The notes under the pieces are model-generated. The model was not told the origin of the DNA, made no database searches, and saw nothing but the letters and a program-made list of their open reading frames with translations. Positions 1 through 6,365 of a stretch of DNA of 6,365 bases are shown in pieces; position 1 is the first letter of the stretch; every line of letters begins with the position of its first letter. Where the stretch lies: assembly GCA_002409375.1 (NCBI GenBank), contig DHNF01000141.1, positions 1 through 6,365 on the forward strand, read 5' to 3'. The position numbers and the translations under genes are program-made. Source of the stretch: Ruminococcaceae bacterium UBA5423 (lineage in GTDB: Bacteria > Bacillota > Clostridia > Oscillospirales > Acutalibacteraceae).

Positions 1-985
1 TAAGTGCTCTGCCGTCCGGAATAAGCATATAACCTTTTTCGCCTTCCGAGCCGCAACCAAAGTACGGCAACATATCAATGCGGGTTAAATGGATTCCGCT
101 AGGCACAGCACTTATTAAATCCGACGCGATATTGTTTCTTAATCCCTGTGAGGTGAGCTGATAATCAATCGCAACCGTAAAGCATGGATCAAGTTTTAAT
201 TTACCCGTATACCCGACTTTATCGTATTCCTGATTCAGCATTTCAAGCGTTAATCCGGCTTCTTTAAAATAACCAGTCAATTCTTTTCGAATCCTGATAT
301 TTATTTTTTTAGGTATATAAATCGGCTCATTTTTTATTATCGGGTACTTGCTTGAAATGTTGGCTTTATCAGCGTCGCTCAATTTTTGATATTCGGTAAG
401 GATATAGTAGTGCAGTATCCTGTCTCTCTGTTCTTTGGACAGCTTTGGAAAGATATCGCTTTCAAGCGTAGATTTCGATAATACATCCGGATATATTTTA
501 TCCTCACCGGTATCGCCAATACGGTAGATTATCCTTACCCCGTTTTCTACGGAATAAAAATCAAATTGCTGTTTGGAAACACTCTGGGGAAAACTATAAT
601 AAGTATTCTGTTTCCCCCTGCAGTCATAAAAAGTCAGAGCCAACTGCGATTTATACTGTGAAATAATATCATCCGCAGTATTAAGGGAAAATTCCCCGTC
701 CGATAGATTGGTTCTCCAGATATAACCTGTTTTTTTAACCAACACATTTATAGTACAGGTATTAGTGTTTAACAGCAGCTTATATTCATCATTTTCTGCG
801 ACGATATCCATTCCGTCCTGCTGACCAAGCGGAATATATTGAACCGGGTTTATATTATCGCTGTCTTTTGCAGCACTGTTGTTGTCGTTATTCTTAAGGC
901 TTCCCCCGCATGAAACGGACACCAGCATAACCATGCATAAAGTGAGAATAACTGCTGTATGCCTGATATGTTCTATCGCTTTCAC
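1..985 (-). CDS. DUF5696-like putative lipoprotein, N-terminal part (runs off left edge)
   Basis: The frame opens with GTG at 985-983 and stays open for 328 codons to the window edge, so the C-terminal part is missing. GGAGGA lies five bases upstream, which supports this start. Residues 1-25 form a signal sequence with a basic or polar start (KAIEHIRH) and a hydrophobic core (AVILTLCMVMLVSV). Cys26 in VSVSC-GG is a probable lipidation site, although the lipobox is imperfect (Ser at -3). A polar Asn/Asp/Ser-rich linker (about 31-46) follows. From about residue 60 the protein looks like a surface domain: a beta-rich section with GYIWRTN (87-93), a charged helical stretch (about 180-255, KLSKEQRDR) and a Gly-rich GSEGEKGYMLIPDG (312-325). 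This pattern matches my memory of DUF5696 proteins encoded beside sugar ABC transporters. The function is unknown; a role in glycan binding or cleavage outside the cell is a guess. The gene starts 30 bases after the NHL/Yip1 gene and is probably co-transcribed with it. Confidence 0.8.
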   Translation of the reverse strand, partial: MKAIEHIRHTAVILTLCMVMLVSVSCGGSLKNNDNNSAAKDSDNINPVQYIPLGQQDGMDIVAENDEYKLLLNTNTCTINVLVKKTGYIWRTNLSDGEFSLNTADDIISQYKSQLALTFYDCRGKQNTYYSFPQSVSKQQFDFYSVENGVRIIYRIGDTGEDKIYPDVLSKSTLESDIFPKLSKEQRDRILHYYILTEYQKLSDADKANISSKYPIIKNEPIYIPKKINIRIRKELTGYFKEAGLTLEMLNQEYDKVGYTGKLKLDPCFTVAIDYQLTSQGLRNNIASDLISAVPSGIHLTRIDMLPYFGCGSEGEKGYMLIPDGRAL

Positions 986-990
986 AATTG

Positions 991-996
991 TCCTCC
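991..996 (-). promoter_or_regulatory. Ribosome binding site of the DUF5696-like gene
   Basis: The minus strand reads GGAGGA followed by CAATT and GTG. This strong Shine-Dalgarno match fixes the GTG at 985 as the start, and that start places a signal sequence at the N-terminus. The spacing of five to six bases is slightly short but within the normal range. Confidence 0.8.
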
Positions 997-1015
997 GTCC
1001 TTTAAGCAAGTAACA

Positions 1016-3169
1016 CTAAACCCTGTATGTGATTTCTTTAAAGATGTTAATGATGAAAAGTATGATTTTTTGATAAGTAGTCGCGATCAGAAGAACGATA
1101 AAAATGACGATACCTATTCCAATAAAGGTTAGAATTATCGAGATAATATTTTTAAATAATGAATACTGATGTACTGTCAGATTACCGCAGAAAATTAAAA
1201 TTCCTGTCCAAATATAGGAGATGGATACCAGAAGGGATATATACATCCCTTCTTCAGATACCAGCATATAAGATAATGGTATCGTCGGAAGTATCAGCAG
1301 CGGAATCGGTAGCATCGAATAACAGGTTGCCTGATAAACATCGCCTACACTGCCCTTTCCGTCCATTAGCGTCGTTACACTCCAGTTGACGCCAACCCAA
1401 AGGAGTACCGGCAATAAATATCCGAGCGCTTCCTTCATGATCGAAATGTCCTCAAGATAATAGCTGTTAAATATATAGCTTGTAAGCAGTTTTTTGGCGA
1501 TTAAAGTAATAACCGTAAGAGCAAAAATGATAGTTGCTCCGAAATAACTGCCCCGTTTTTCATGCTTGATATCCCAGAAGCCATCGAACGGATGGGTTAG
1601 AATATGGAACCCATATAAAAAACTTCCCGATACCGTCTTTCGCCTGTCCTTATACCTTTCATCTTCGATTCTTTTCCCTATATAACCGAAAATCCTTGAA
1701 ACAAGTACAATGAGGATTATTGCTATTACCGGAATCAGCAGTACGTATTTTTCGATCAACTGGTTCCGATACTCGCGCAGTGCCTTTGAATAACCTGACA
1801 AGTTATTTGAGTAGCCAAAGAATTTTAATGCTTCCTTATATTTTTCAACACGCATATATGCGTTGCCGATGCCGTCGTATGCAATATCAAAGTTAGCATT
1901 TTTATCAAGAACACTTTTCCAGACTTCTGCACTGGCTTCATATTCGAAATCGTTATATAGGCCGTTGGCTTTATTAATTAAATCTCCGTAATGTGTTCGC
2001 TTATAGACTGTGAGCGTGGCTAGCTGTTTATCAAGAAGAAGCAGATCGCTTCCTTTATAAGTGATTGCAGACGACAGCTGAGAGTTTCCCATCTGCAATC
2101 CTTTGGCACCGAACGCATAAAGCAATTCTCCGTTTGCGGAATAAGTAAACAAGCGGCTTTTTCCGCTATCCATAAGCGTATATGTACCGTTAGGGCCAAG
2201 CGCGATATCTTCGATTACCGAGCAGACTATGTTTCCAAGCCCGTCAATGCTGTATACAACATCCCCGATCGGCGCAGTATAGCCTCTCCGTATCAAAACA
2301 TCCTTACCGGTAGGATTCAGGCATCTGATCGGGGTTCCTTTTCCGTCAGTTGTACGGGATTTTACAGTGGCTATAAAATCTTCTTTTTCGATAGCACTGG
2401 TGGTCACATACAAAAAGCCTCGCTCGTCTAAAGTAATGTTATTGTATTCAGTAGGTACAAACGACTGCATCCTGTCTGCTTGTTCATGTGTCAAAAACCT
2501 TTTCCAGAGATAATCAACCAGATTATATGAAACACGCTGTGCTCCGATAAAACCAATAAAATCGCCTTTCTGAGAAAAATGAAGCACGCCCATATTTACC
2601 CCGGTTGCAACCACATAAATATTACCCGATTTATCTACACTGACTTTACTTGGCGCATAGATATACCCCTTATCCAATAGCGTTGTTTTCGGTTCTCCGA
2701 CTATGCGAACGAATTCTCCTTTTGAATTAAATTCCACAATTCGGCTATTTTTCGTATCCGCTATATAGATATCACCGTTTGGAGCAATGCATAGACCTGT
2801 CGGATATTTTAATGAGTCGGAACCAGCCAGAGTTTGAAATTCAGACAAAATGAATCTGATATGAAAATTACTGTCAAGGCAAATTAAACGGTTATTTCCG
2901 GAATCCGCGATGTAAACATTGCCGCTGCTGTCGGTTTGAACATCGGACGGTGCAAACAGGTCTCCCGTTCCCAGAGCGGTACCGTCGAATACATAACTTG
3001 GAATATATGCATGAGGTATTATTACAGGTTCTCCGTTATAGTCGTATATATAGCTATCGTATGGCACGTATGAAGCCGAATTATCCCCAGAAACAGGCAG
3101 CGCGACTGTTATTGTTAACGCAATATTTATTACAAGAAAATATGCAATCTTTTTAAGCCCTTTGTGCAT
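1016..3169 (-). CDS. NHL-repeat / TPR-like / Yip1-domain membrane protein
   Basis: This 717-residue protein has several parts. Residues 1-28 are a basic start plus hydrophobic stretch (HKGLKK, then YFLVINIALTITVALPV), a signal peptide or signal anchor. About 69-392 hold six propeller-like units; the clearest have the NHL pattern P-G/S-x-V-x-x-D-x-x-G-x-x-Y-I-A-D, as in GNVYIADSGNNRL (83-95) and GDIYIADTKNSRI (132-144). Units three and five are recognisable, four and six degenerate, and the region 215-240 is an insertion. About 396-470 is a TPR-like helical segment (ANGLYNDFEYEASAEVWKSV, then AYMRVEKYKEALKFF). A membrane segment at 475-496 is followed by a very basic loop (499-540, including HPFDGFWDIKHEKRGS) and about five further membrane segments (543-712) resembling Yip1 domains. 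Positive charge after the 475-496 segment predicts the propeller outside and the loop inside. AAGGAG nine bases upstream supports the ATG. The gene lies 48 bases after the second permease. The role is unknown; a scaffold or sensor for the importer is inferred. Confidence 0.85.
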   Translation of the reverse strand: MHKGLKKIAYFLVINIALTITVALPVSGDNSASYVPYDSYIYDYNGEPVIIPHAYIPSYVFDGTALGTGDLFAPSDVQTDSSGNVYIADSGNNRLICLDSNFHIRFILSEFQTLAGSDSLKYPTGLCIAPNGDIYIADTKNSRIVEFNSKGEFVRIVGEPKTTLLDKGYIYAPSKVSVDKSGNIYVVATGVNMGVLHFSQKGDFIGFIGAQRVSYNLVDYLWKRFLTHEQADRMQSFVPTEYNNITLDERGFLYVTTSAIEKEDFIATVKSRTTDGKGTPIRCLNPTGKDVLIRRGYTAPIGDVVYSIDGLGNIVCSVIEDIALGPNGTYTLMDSGKSRLFTYSANGELLYAFGAKGLQMGNSQLSSAITYKGSDLLLLDKQLATLTVYKRTHYGDLINKANGLYNDFEYEASAEVWKSVLDKNANFDIAYDGIGNAYMRVEKYKEALKFFGYSNNLSGYSKALREYRNQLIEKYVLLIPVIAIILIVLVSRIFGYIGKRIEDERYKDRRKTVSGSFLYGFHILTHPFDGFWDIKHEKRGSYFGATIIFALTVITLIAKKLLTSYIFNSYYLEDISIMKEALGYLLPVLLWVGVNWSVTTLMDGKGSVGDVYQATCYSMLPIPLLILPTIPLSYMLVSEEGMYISLLVSISYIWTGILIFCGNLTVHQYSLFKNIISIILTFIGIGIVIFIVLLIATTYQKIILFIINIFKEITYRV

Positions 3170-3178
3170 TTCTCTTAT

Positions 3179-3184
3179 CTCCTT
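3179..3184 (-). promoter_or_regulatory. Ribosome binding site of the NHL/Yip1 gene
   Basis: The minus strand reads AAGGAG, then nine bases (ATAAGAGAA), then ATG at 3169. This is a good Shine-Dalgarno match at normal spacing. It supports the start that gives a basic N-terminus followed by a hydrophobic export segment. Confidence 0.8.
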
Positions 3185-3217
3185 GCTCAGATTGCTTCCT
3201 GCGATTAAAACATGAAG

Positions 3218-4078
3218 CTATTCCTTAATTCCGGAAGCTGACATTGTTTCAACAATATTACTTTGCGTTACAATAAAAACTATGATCGGCAGCATCATCA
3301 TGAATACAATTGAAGCCGCACCGGCGCCGGCTCTTGCAACACCGCCTGCGACAATCTGCTTTACAGCATAATTAAGGGTTTTCAATTCTTCTCTCTGTAT
3401 ATAAATACCGCCATTGATGTTCCAAAGACTTTGAAATGAAAATACAATTAAAGTCAGCCATGCCGGTTTCACCATTGGCATAGTAATCGTAAAGAAAATT
3501 CTAAGTTCTCCTGCTCCATCAATTTTTGCCGCTTCAAGCACCACATCGGGAATCATGCTTTCCATAAACTGCTTCATAAGAAATAATCCCAGAGACGATG
3601 AGAACGCCGGCAGAATTAAAGAGGAGTATCTGTTGATCAAATGAAGCCGAGACATCACCAGATAAGTCGGTACATATGTAACTGCAGAACTGAACATTAA
3701 TGATAGAACAATTACTTTAAACATGAATTTGGCGCCGTAGAACCTATGTTTTGACAGGGCATACGCGCACATCGACGCAATTATTACGTGCCCGCCAGTT
3801 CCGATGATTGAGATGAAAAGGGTGTTAAATATGTATCTGGAAAATGGAACCCATGAATCCGACAATAAACTTAACAGATCTTTAAAGTTTTTTAATGTTG
3901 GGTTCTGTACAAGAAATTTAGGAGGAAATATCCAAATTTCATGGAGCGGTTTTAATGAGCTGCTGATTGCGTATAACATAGGCAGCGCCATAATCGAGCC
4001 AAATAAAGCCAGTGCAGTAAGCAGGACAATATCTCCGCCAATGGATCGGTTAACTTTTACTCTTTGCACCCTTATCAT
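3218..4078 (-). CDS. Carbohydrate ABC transporter permease, MalG/UgpE type (CUT1 family)
   Basis: This is the second membrane subunit of a binding-protein-dependent sugar importer; it pairs with the permease encoded just upstream to form the translocation channel. It has 286 residues from the ATG at 4078, a usual length for MalG-like proteins. About six hydrophobic segments are visible, the first at 16-40 followed by SSLKPLHEI, a typical MalG-family N-terminal pattern. The EAA loop, which contacts the ATPase, is at 182-204: EAAKIDGAG, then ITMPMVKP. The C-terminus ends in ETMSASGIKE, the short tail common in this family. The frame is open further upstream to a TTG at 4132, overlapping the previous gene by 50 bases. 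I chose the ATG because GGAGG sits eight bases before it and because the start then falls four bases after the upstream stop. The substrate cannot be told from sequence; a sugar or oligosaccharide is likely. Confidence 0.95.
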   Translation of the reverse strand: MIRVQRVKVNRSIGGDIVLLTALALFGSIMALPMLYAISSSLKPLHEIWIFPPKFLVQNPTLKNFKDLLSLLSDSWVPFSRYIFNTLFISIIGTGGHVIIASMCAYALSKHRFYGAKFMFKVIVLSLMFSSAVTYVPTYLVMSRLHLINRYSSLILPAFSSSLGLFLMKQFMESMIPDVVLEAAKIDGAGELRIFFTITMPMVKPAWLTLIVFSFQSLWNINGGIYIQREELKTLNYAVKQIVAGGVARAGAGAASIVFMMMLPIIVFIVTQSNIVETMSASGIKE

Positions 4079-4082
4079 TAGG

Positions 4083-5015
4083 CTAACCTCCGATTTTCTC
4101 CAAAAGGTTTTGTATGAGCTTATTTGCGCCAACCATTATTACAAACAGCAGCGTTGCGATTGCCGATGCGTAACCCATTTCAAAGCGCACGGTTCCAAAA
4201 TCCTGTAAATGATGCATCATCGTATGTACAGCATATTCAGTGCTTGGAAACCCCACCAAGCCTGTTATTGCGTCGCCTATATTGAAAGAAGCGGTTATAC
4301 TCATAATCGCGCTGAACATCAGTTGGGGTTTCATCATTGGCAATGTAACATACCAAAGCTCCTGAAAACGATTTTTAATGCCGTCAACCGATGCAGCCTC
4401 ATAATATGTTTTGTCAATCCCTTGGAAGCCCGCAATAAAAACCAATAGGCTTGTGCCCAGACTCATCCATAAAACAACAACAATAACCAGAGGCATCATA
4501 TATTTCGTATCCGTAAAAAACTGAATCGGGGTATTAATAACCCCCAGCTTCAGTAGCATACCGTTAACCAGACCGTAACTGTCGCCGTTGAATAATAATG
4601 TCCAGATCAGATAAGCGTTTCCTGATATAGAAGGCGCATAAAATAAAAGTGTGACAAAAGCCCGGATTTTAGGTGTAAGCTCGTTGATACCCCAAGCAAA
4701 TAATAAGCACATAAGATAACTGACCGGACCGGTAATAGTCGCCAATATCAAAGTGTTTTTTAAAGAGATAAGAAATATCTCATCTTTCAAAAACAGAGTT
4801 ATGTAGTTATTTAAGCCCTGCCACTTGGGTGGCTGTAAAATATTAAAGGATGTCAGGCTGAAAAACATTGAAATCAAAACAGGTATTACCGTAAATATTA
4901 AAAACAAAACCACATATGGCAGGCAGAATAGATAGGAAACTCTATCGCGCCAAATTTTATTTAATATTAATTGAAACGAAAGGGAAATCTTCTTTTTTTT
5001 ATAAAATCTATTCAT
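4083..5015 (-). CDS. Carbohydrate ABC transporter permease, MalF/UgpA type (CUT1 family)
   Basis: This is the first membrane subunit of the sugar importer, 310 residues long. It has a basic cytoplasmic start (MNRFYKKKKI), a first membrane segment at about 28-55 (YLFCLPYVVLFLIFTVIPVL), then the SFNILQPPKWQGLNNY region typical of MalF/UgpA-like permeases. Further hydrophobic segments lie at about 87-110, 118-140, 173-197, 231-250 and 283-303. The EAA loop is at 206-230: EAASVDGIKNRF, then VTLPMMKP, with the conserved Gly212 and Leu-Pro at 225-226. This loop docks on the ATPase. The start at 5015 has AAAGGG six bases upstream and lies 15 bases after the stop of the binding-protein gene. The gene ends four bases before the start of the second permease, and that gene's ribosome binding site overlaps its last codons. 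The assignment is secure; the substrate is not known. Confidence 0.95.
   Translation of the reverse strand: MNRFYKKKKISLSFQLILNKIWRDRVSYLFCLPYVVLFLIFTVIPVLISMFFSLTSFNILQPPKWQGLNNYITLFLKDEIFLISLKNTLILATITGPVSYLMCLLFAWGINELTPKIRAFVTLLFYAPSISGNAYLIWTLLFNGDSYGLVNGMLLKLGVINTPIQFFTDTKYMMPLVIVVVLWMSLGTSLLVFIAGFQGIDKTYYEAASVDGIKNRFQELWYVTLPMMKPQLMFSAIMSITASFNIGDAITGLVGFPSTEYAVHTMMHHLQDFGTVRFEMGYASAIATLLFVIMVGANKLIQNLLEKIGG
4087..4091 (-). promoter_or_regulatory. Ribosome binding site of the second permease, inside the end of the first
   Basis: The minus strand reads GGAGG, then eight bases that include the TAG stop of the first permease, then ATG at 4078. This decides the start of the second permease against a longer TTG-initiated reading. 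The arrangement suggests translational coupling, which would keep the two channel subunits at equal amounts. Confidence 0.85.
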
Positions 5016-5021
5016 CTAATA

Positions 5022-5027
5022 CCCTTT
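5022..5027 (-). promoter_or_regulatory. Ribosome binding site of the first permease (weak)
   Basis: The minus strand reads AAAGGG, then six bases (TATTAG), then ATG at 5015. It is a weaker Shine-Dalgarno match than those of the other genes in the window. It lies within the 15-base gap after the binding-protein stop codon, so ribosomes ending the upstream gene may help initiation. Confidence 0.6.
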
Positions 5028-5030
5028 CAC

Positions 5031-6365
5031 CTAATCAATTATGATTTCTTTTCGTTTCCTGCTGATTTCCTCGTTTATCTTTTTAGCATAGCCTAATATC
5101 GACTGACCCGGTTCTTCATTGCTGTTTATTACAGATTTAAATGCAAAATTAATATACCTTGAAGTAATATAGCTTCCGGGAACCTCCGGAACGCCTTTGA
5201 CAAATTTCCATTGTTCCATCAAACTTGCATAATCTTTATTTGACCATGCGATTTGCGAAAAGGCTTCTCGGTTTGCGGACGGATATCTTGCCGCGACTCC
5301 CATAATACTTTCCATTTCTTTTGCGTAGCGTAACTGCATTTCGGCAGATGTCCACCATTTAAGAAATTCCCATGCTTCGTTTTTGTGACTAGTCTGACCC
5401 ATTATAATACAGGCAGCACCGGTCGAAGCTGCTGAACGATTAATTGTGCCGTCCTCCTTCAAAAAGCCCGGTACCGGTACCATTTCCCATAAACCCTTAA
5501 TCTCGGGGGCAAATACGCTGAGCTGATTATATTGTGAAAAGTTAGCGATTGCTATCGGCATTTCACCCGTTCTGAATCTGTTTGAAAAATCATATTGAAC
5601 CAATAAATTATAGCTTGTATAAAACTGCGTCCACTGCTCGAATACCTTTACTGCCTTTTTCTGATCCAAAGCAGTAGCTACACCGTCTTTTTTATACAAT
5701 TCACAATTATTTTGATACAGCAGCATAATGAAAGAATTCATATCGGACGGAAGTCCGAATTGCATACTGTAACTGTTTAACCGAACGATCAAATCATAAA
5801 CGTCATCCCATGTTTGGGGAACTTGCAGCCCCAATTCTTCAAATATATCTGTTCTATAAAACAACATCGGATACGTGAATGTTTCTGGAAGGGCATACAC
5901 TTCTCCGCGATAGGTATAAGGAACCATTGCGTTCTCATTAAAACGCTCCGATATTTTTTTAAAATCACCGAATTGTGTTAAAGTGATTACCGCAGCTCTC
6001 ATTGCATAATTAACCGGGTCTGCATTTACCACCTGCAGAGATACATCCGGCCCTGTGCCGGCAAGGGTTGCGGGCAGCAATGTATCCGTAGCGACCAGTT
6101 GAAAATCCACTGAGATATTTTTTCCCGGCGTAAAATATTGGTCTACCATTTGCTTAATAATCCGTGACTGATCCCTACCTCCGCTTTCCCCGCTCCCTAG
6201 CCAAACCTTAATAGAGGAAGAGGAATCCGTTTCAAGTGTACTGCCGATTATCGAATAATCCATATAAAACGATGAGAAAAACAATTTAATCTGATGAATA
6301 AAATCCGAAAAAAAGCCCTTTTCCGCTTTGGGTACCGGCTTGTCTGCGCCGGGGATTTCAATCCA
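5031..6365 (-). CDS. Extracellular carbohydrate solute-binding protein, C-terminal part (runs off right edge)
   Basis: The frame is open from the right edge to TAG at 5031, giving 445 codons with no start in view. A TTG at 6284 and an ATG at 6263 are in frame, but neither is preceded by an export signal, so the true start lies outside the window. The first 50 visible residues are a Pro/Lys linker (GADKPVPKAEKG) and an aromatic amphipathic stretch (FFSDFIHQIKLFFSSFYMDY). The family-1 binding fold then begins with IKVWLGSG, followed by GRDQSRIIKQMVDQYF. Other typical parts are TLLPATLAGTGPDVSLQV, YRGEVYALPETFTYPMLFYR, LGLQVPQTWDDVYDL, FRTGEMPIAIANFSQY, and AWEFLKWWTSAEMQLRYAKE. The basic tail INEEISRKRKEI is common in this group. 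The protein captures a sugar or oligosaccharide outside the membrane and delivers it to the two permeases. I recall relatives of roughly 900-1000 residues with an extra N-terminal domain joined by a similar linker, so this may be such a long form. Confidence 0.93.
   Translation of the reverse strand, partial: WIEIPGADKPVPKAEKGFFSDFIHQIKLFFSSFYMDYSIIGSTLETDSSSSIKVWLGSGESGGRDQSRIIKQMVDQYFTPGKNISVDFQLVATDTLLPATLAGTGPDVSLQVVNADPVNYAMRAAVITLTQFGDFKKISERFNENAMVPYTYRGEVYALPETFTYPMLFYRTDIFEELGLQVPQTWDDVYDLIVRLNSYSMQFGLPSDMNSFIMLLYQNNCELYKKDGVATALDQKKAVKVFEQWTQFYTSYNLLVQYDFSNRFRTGEMPIAIANFSQYNQLSVFAPEIKGLWEMVPVPGFLKEDGTINRSAASTGAACIIMGQTSHKNEAWEFLKWWTSAEMQLRYAKEMESIMGVAARYPSANREAFSQIAWSNKDYASLMEQWKFVKGVPEVPGSYITSRYINFAFKSVINSNEEPGQSILGYAKKINEEISRKRKEIIID

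Larger units (their letters stand above)
1..6365 (-). other. Part of a five-gene co-directional operon for carbohydrate uptake
   Basis: Five reading frames run head to tail on the minus strand with gaps of 15, 4, 48 and 30 bases, and each complete start is preceded by a Shine-Dalgarno-like sequence. No strong hairpin plus T-run occurs in the gaps. The order is solute-binding protein, two permeases, NHL/Yip1 membrane protein, then a DUF5696-like lipoprotein. The first and last genes run off the window, so the operon is larger than what is shown. Co-transcription is inferred from spacing and direction, not demonstrated. Confidence 0.85.

Noticed and set aside
986..1015. Possible promoter or terminator in the 30-base gap before the DUF5696-like gene.
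   Set aside because: The gap holds a ribosome binding site but no stem-loop or recognisable -35/-10 pair.
1159..1389. A 76-codon plus-strand open frame opposite the Yip1-like domain.
   Set aside because: It is fully covered by the minus-strand NHL/Yip1 gene and has no recognisable domain.
2950..3156. A 68-codon plus-strand open frame opposite the start of the NHL/Yip1 gene.
   Set aside because: It is antisense to the signal sequence and first propeller unit, with no family resemblance.
3192..3220. Possible hairpin in the 48-base gap after the second permease (GCTTC with GAAGC).
   Set aside because: The stem is only five base pairs with a long loop and no following T-run on the minus strand, so it is not a credible terminator or attenuator.
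3804..4208. A 134-codon open frame on the plus strand, antisense to both permeases.
   Set aside because: It lies wholly over two clearly coding permease genes, resembles no family I know, and has a low-complexity Cys/Lys-rich end. It is a shadow of the minus-strand genes.
4209..4448. A 79-codon open frame on the plus strand inside the first permease.
   Set aside because: It is antisense to well-conserved permease sequence including the EAA loop, and its translation shows no recognisable domain.

Overview
This window reads as part of one co-directional operon on the minus strand of a low-to-moderate GC Gram-positive bacterium. A Clostridia or Paenibacillus-like Firmicute is the best guess. 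The basis is strong AGGAGG-type ribosome binding sites before the genes, one GTG start, a lipoprotein-type signal, and protein families I associate with those groups. There is no rRNA, tRNA, CRISPR array, insertion sequence or obvious phage gene.

In the direction of transcription (right to left) the layout is: (1) the C-terminal 445 codons of a carbohydrate ABC transporter solute-binding protein, whose frame is still open at the right edge; (2) a MalF/UgpA-type permease; (3) a MalG/UgpE-type permease; (4) a 717-residue membrane protein with a signal sequence or signal anchor, an NHL beta-propeller, a TPR-like helical segment and a Yip1-like multi-pass membrane domain; (5) the N-terminal 328 codons of a putative lipoprotein resembling DUF5696 proteins, running off the left edge. 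Gaps between genes are 15, 4, 48 and 30 bases. No convincing terminator or promoter is visible in any of them, so the promoter probably lies beyond the right edge and the end of the operon beyond the left edge.

The first three genes make the binding and membrane parts of a CUT1-type sugar or oligosaccharide importer. No ATPase gene is seen here; many such importers borrow a shared MsmX/MsiK-type ATPase encoded elsewhere. The last two genes are the less understood part. A propeller/TPR protein tethered to a Yip1-like membrane domain, and a surface lipoprotein of unknown function, are encoded with the importer. I infer that they act at the outer face of the membrane in capturing, processing or sensing the same glycan, but nothing in the sequence identifies the substrate or proves the link.

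Almost all of the window is coding, and no non-coding stretch exceeds 50 bases. The open frames on the plus strand look like shadows of the minus-strand genes.
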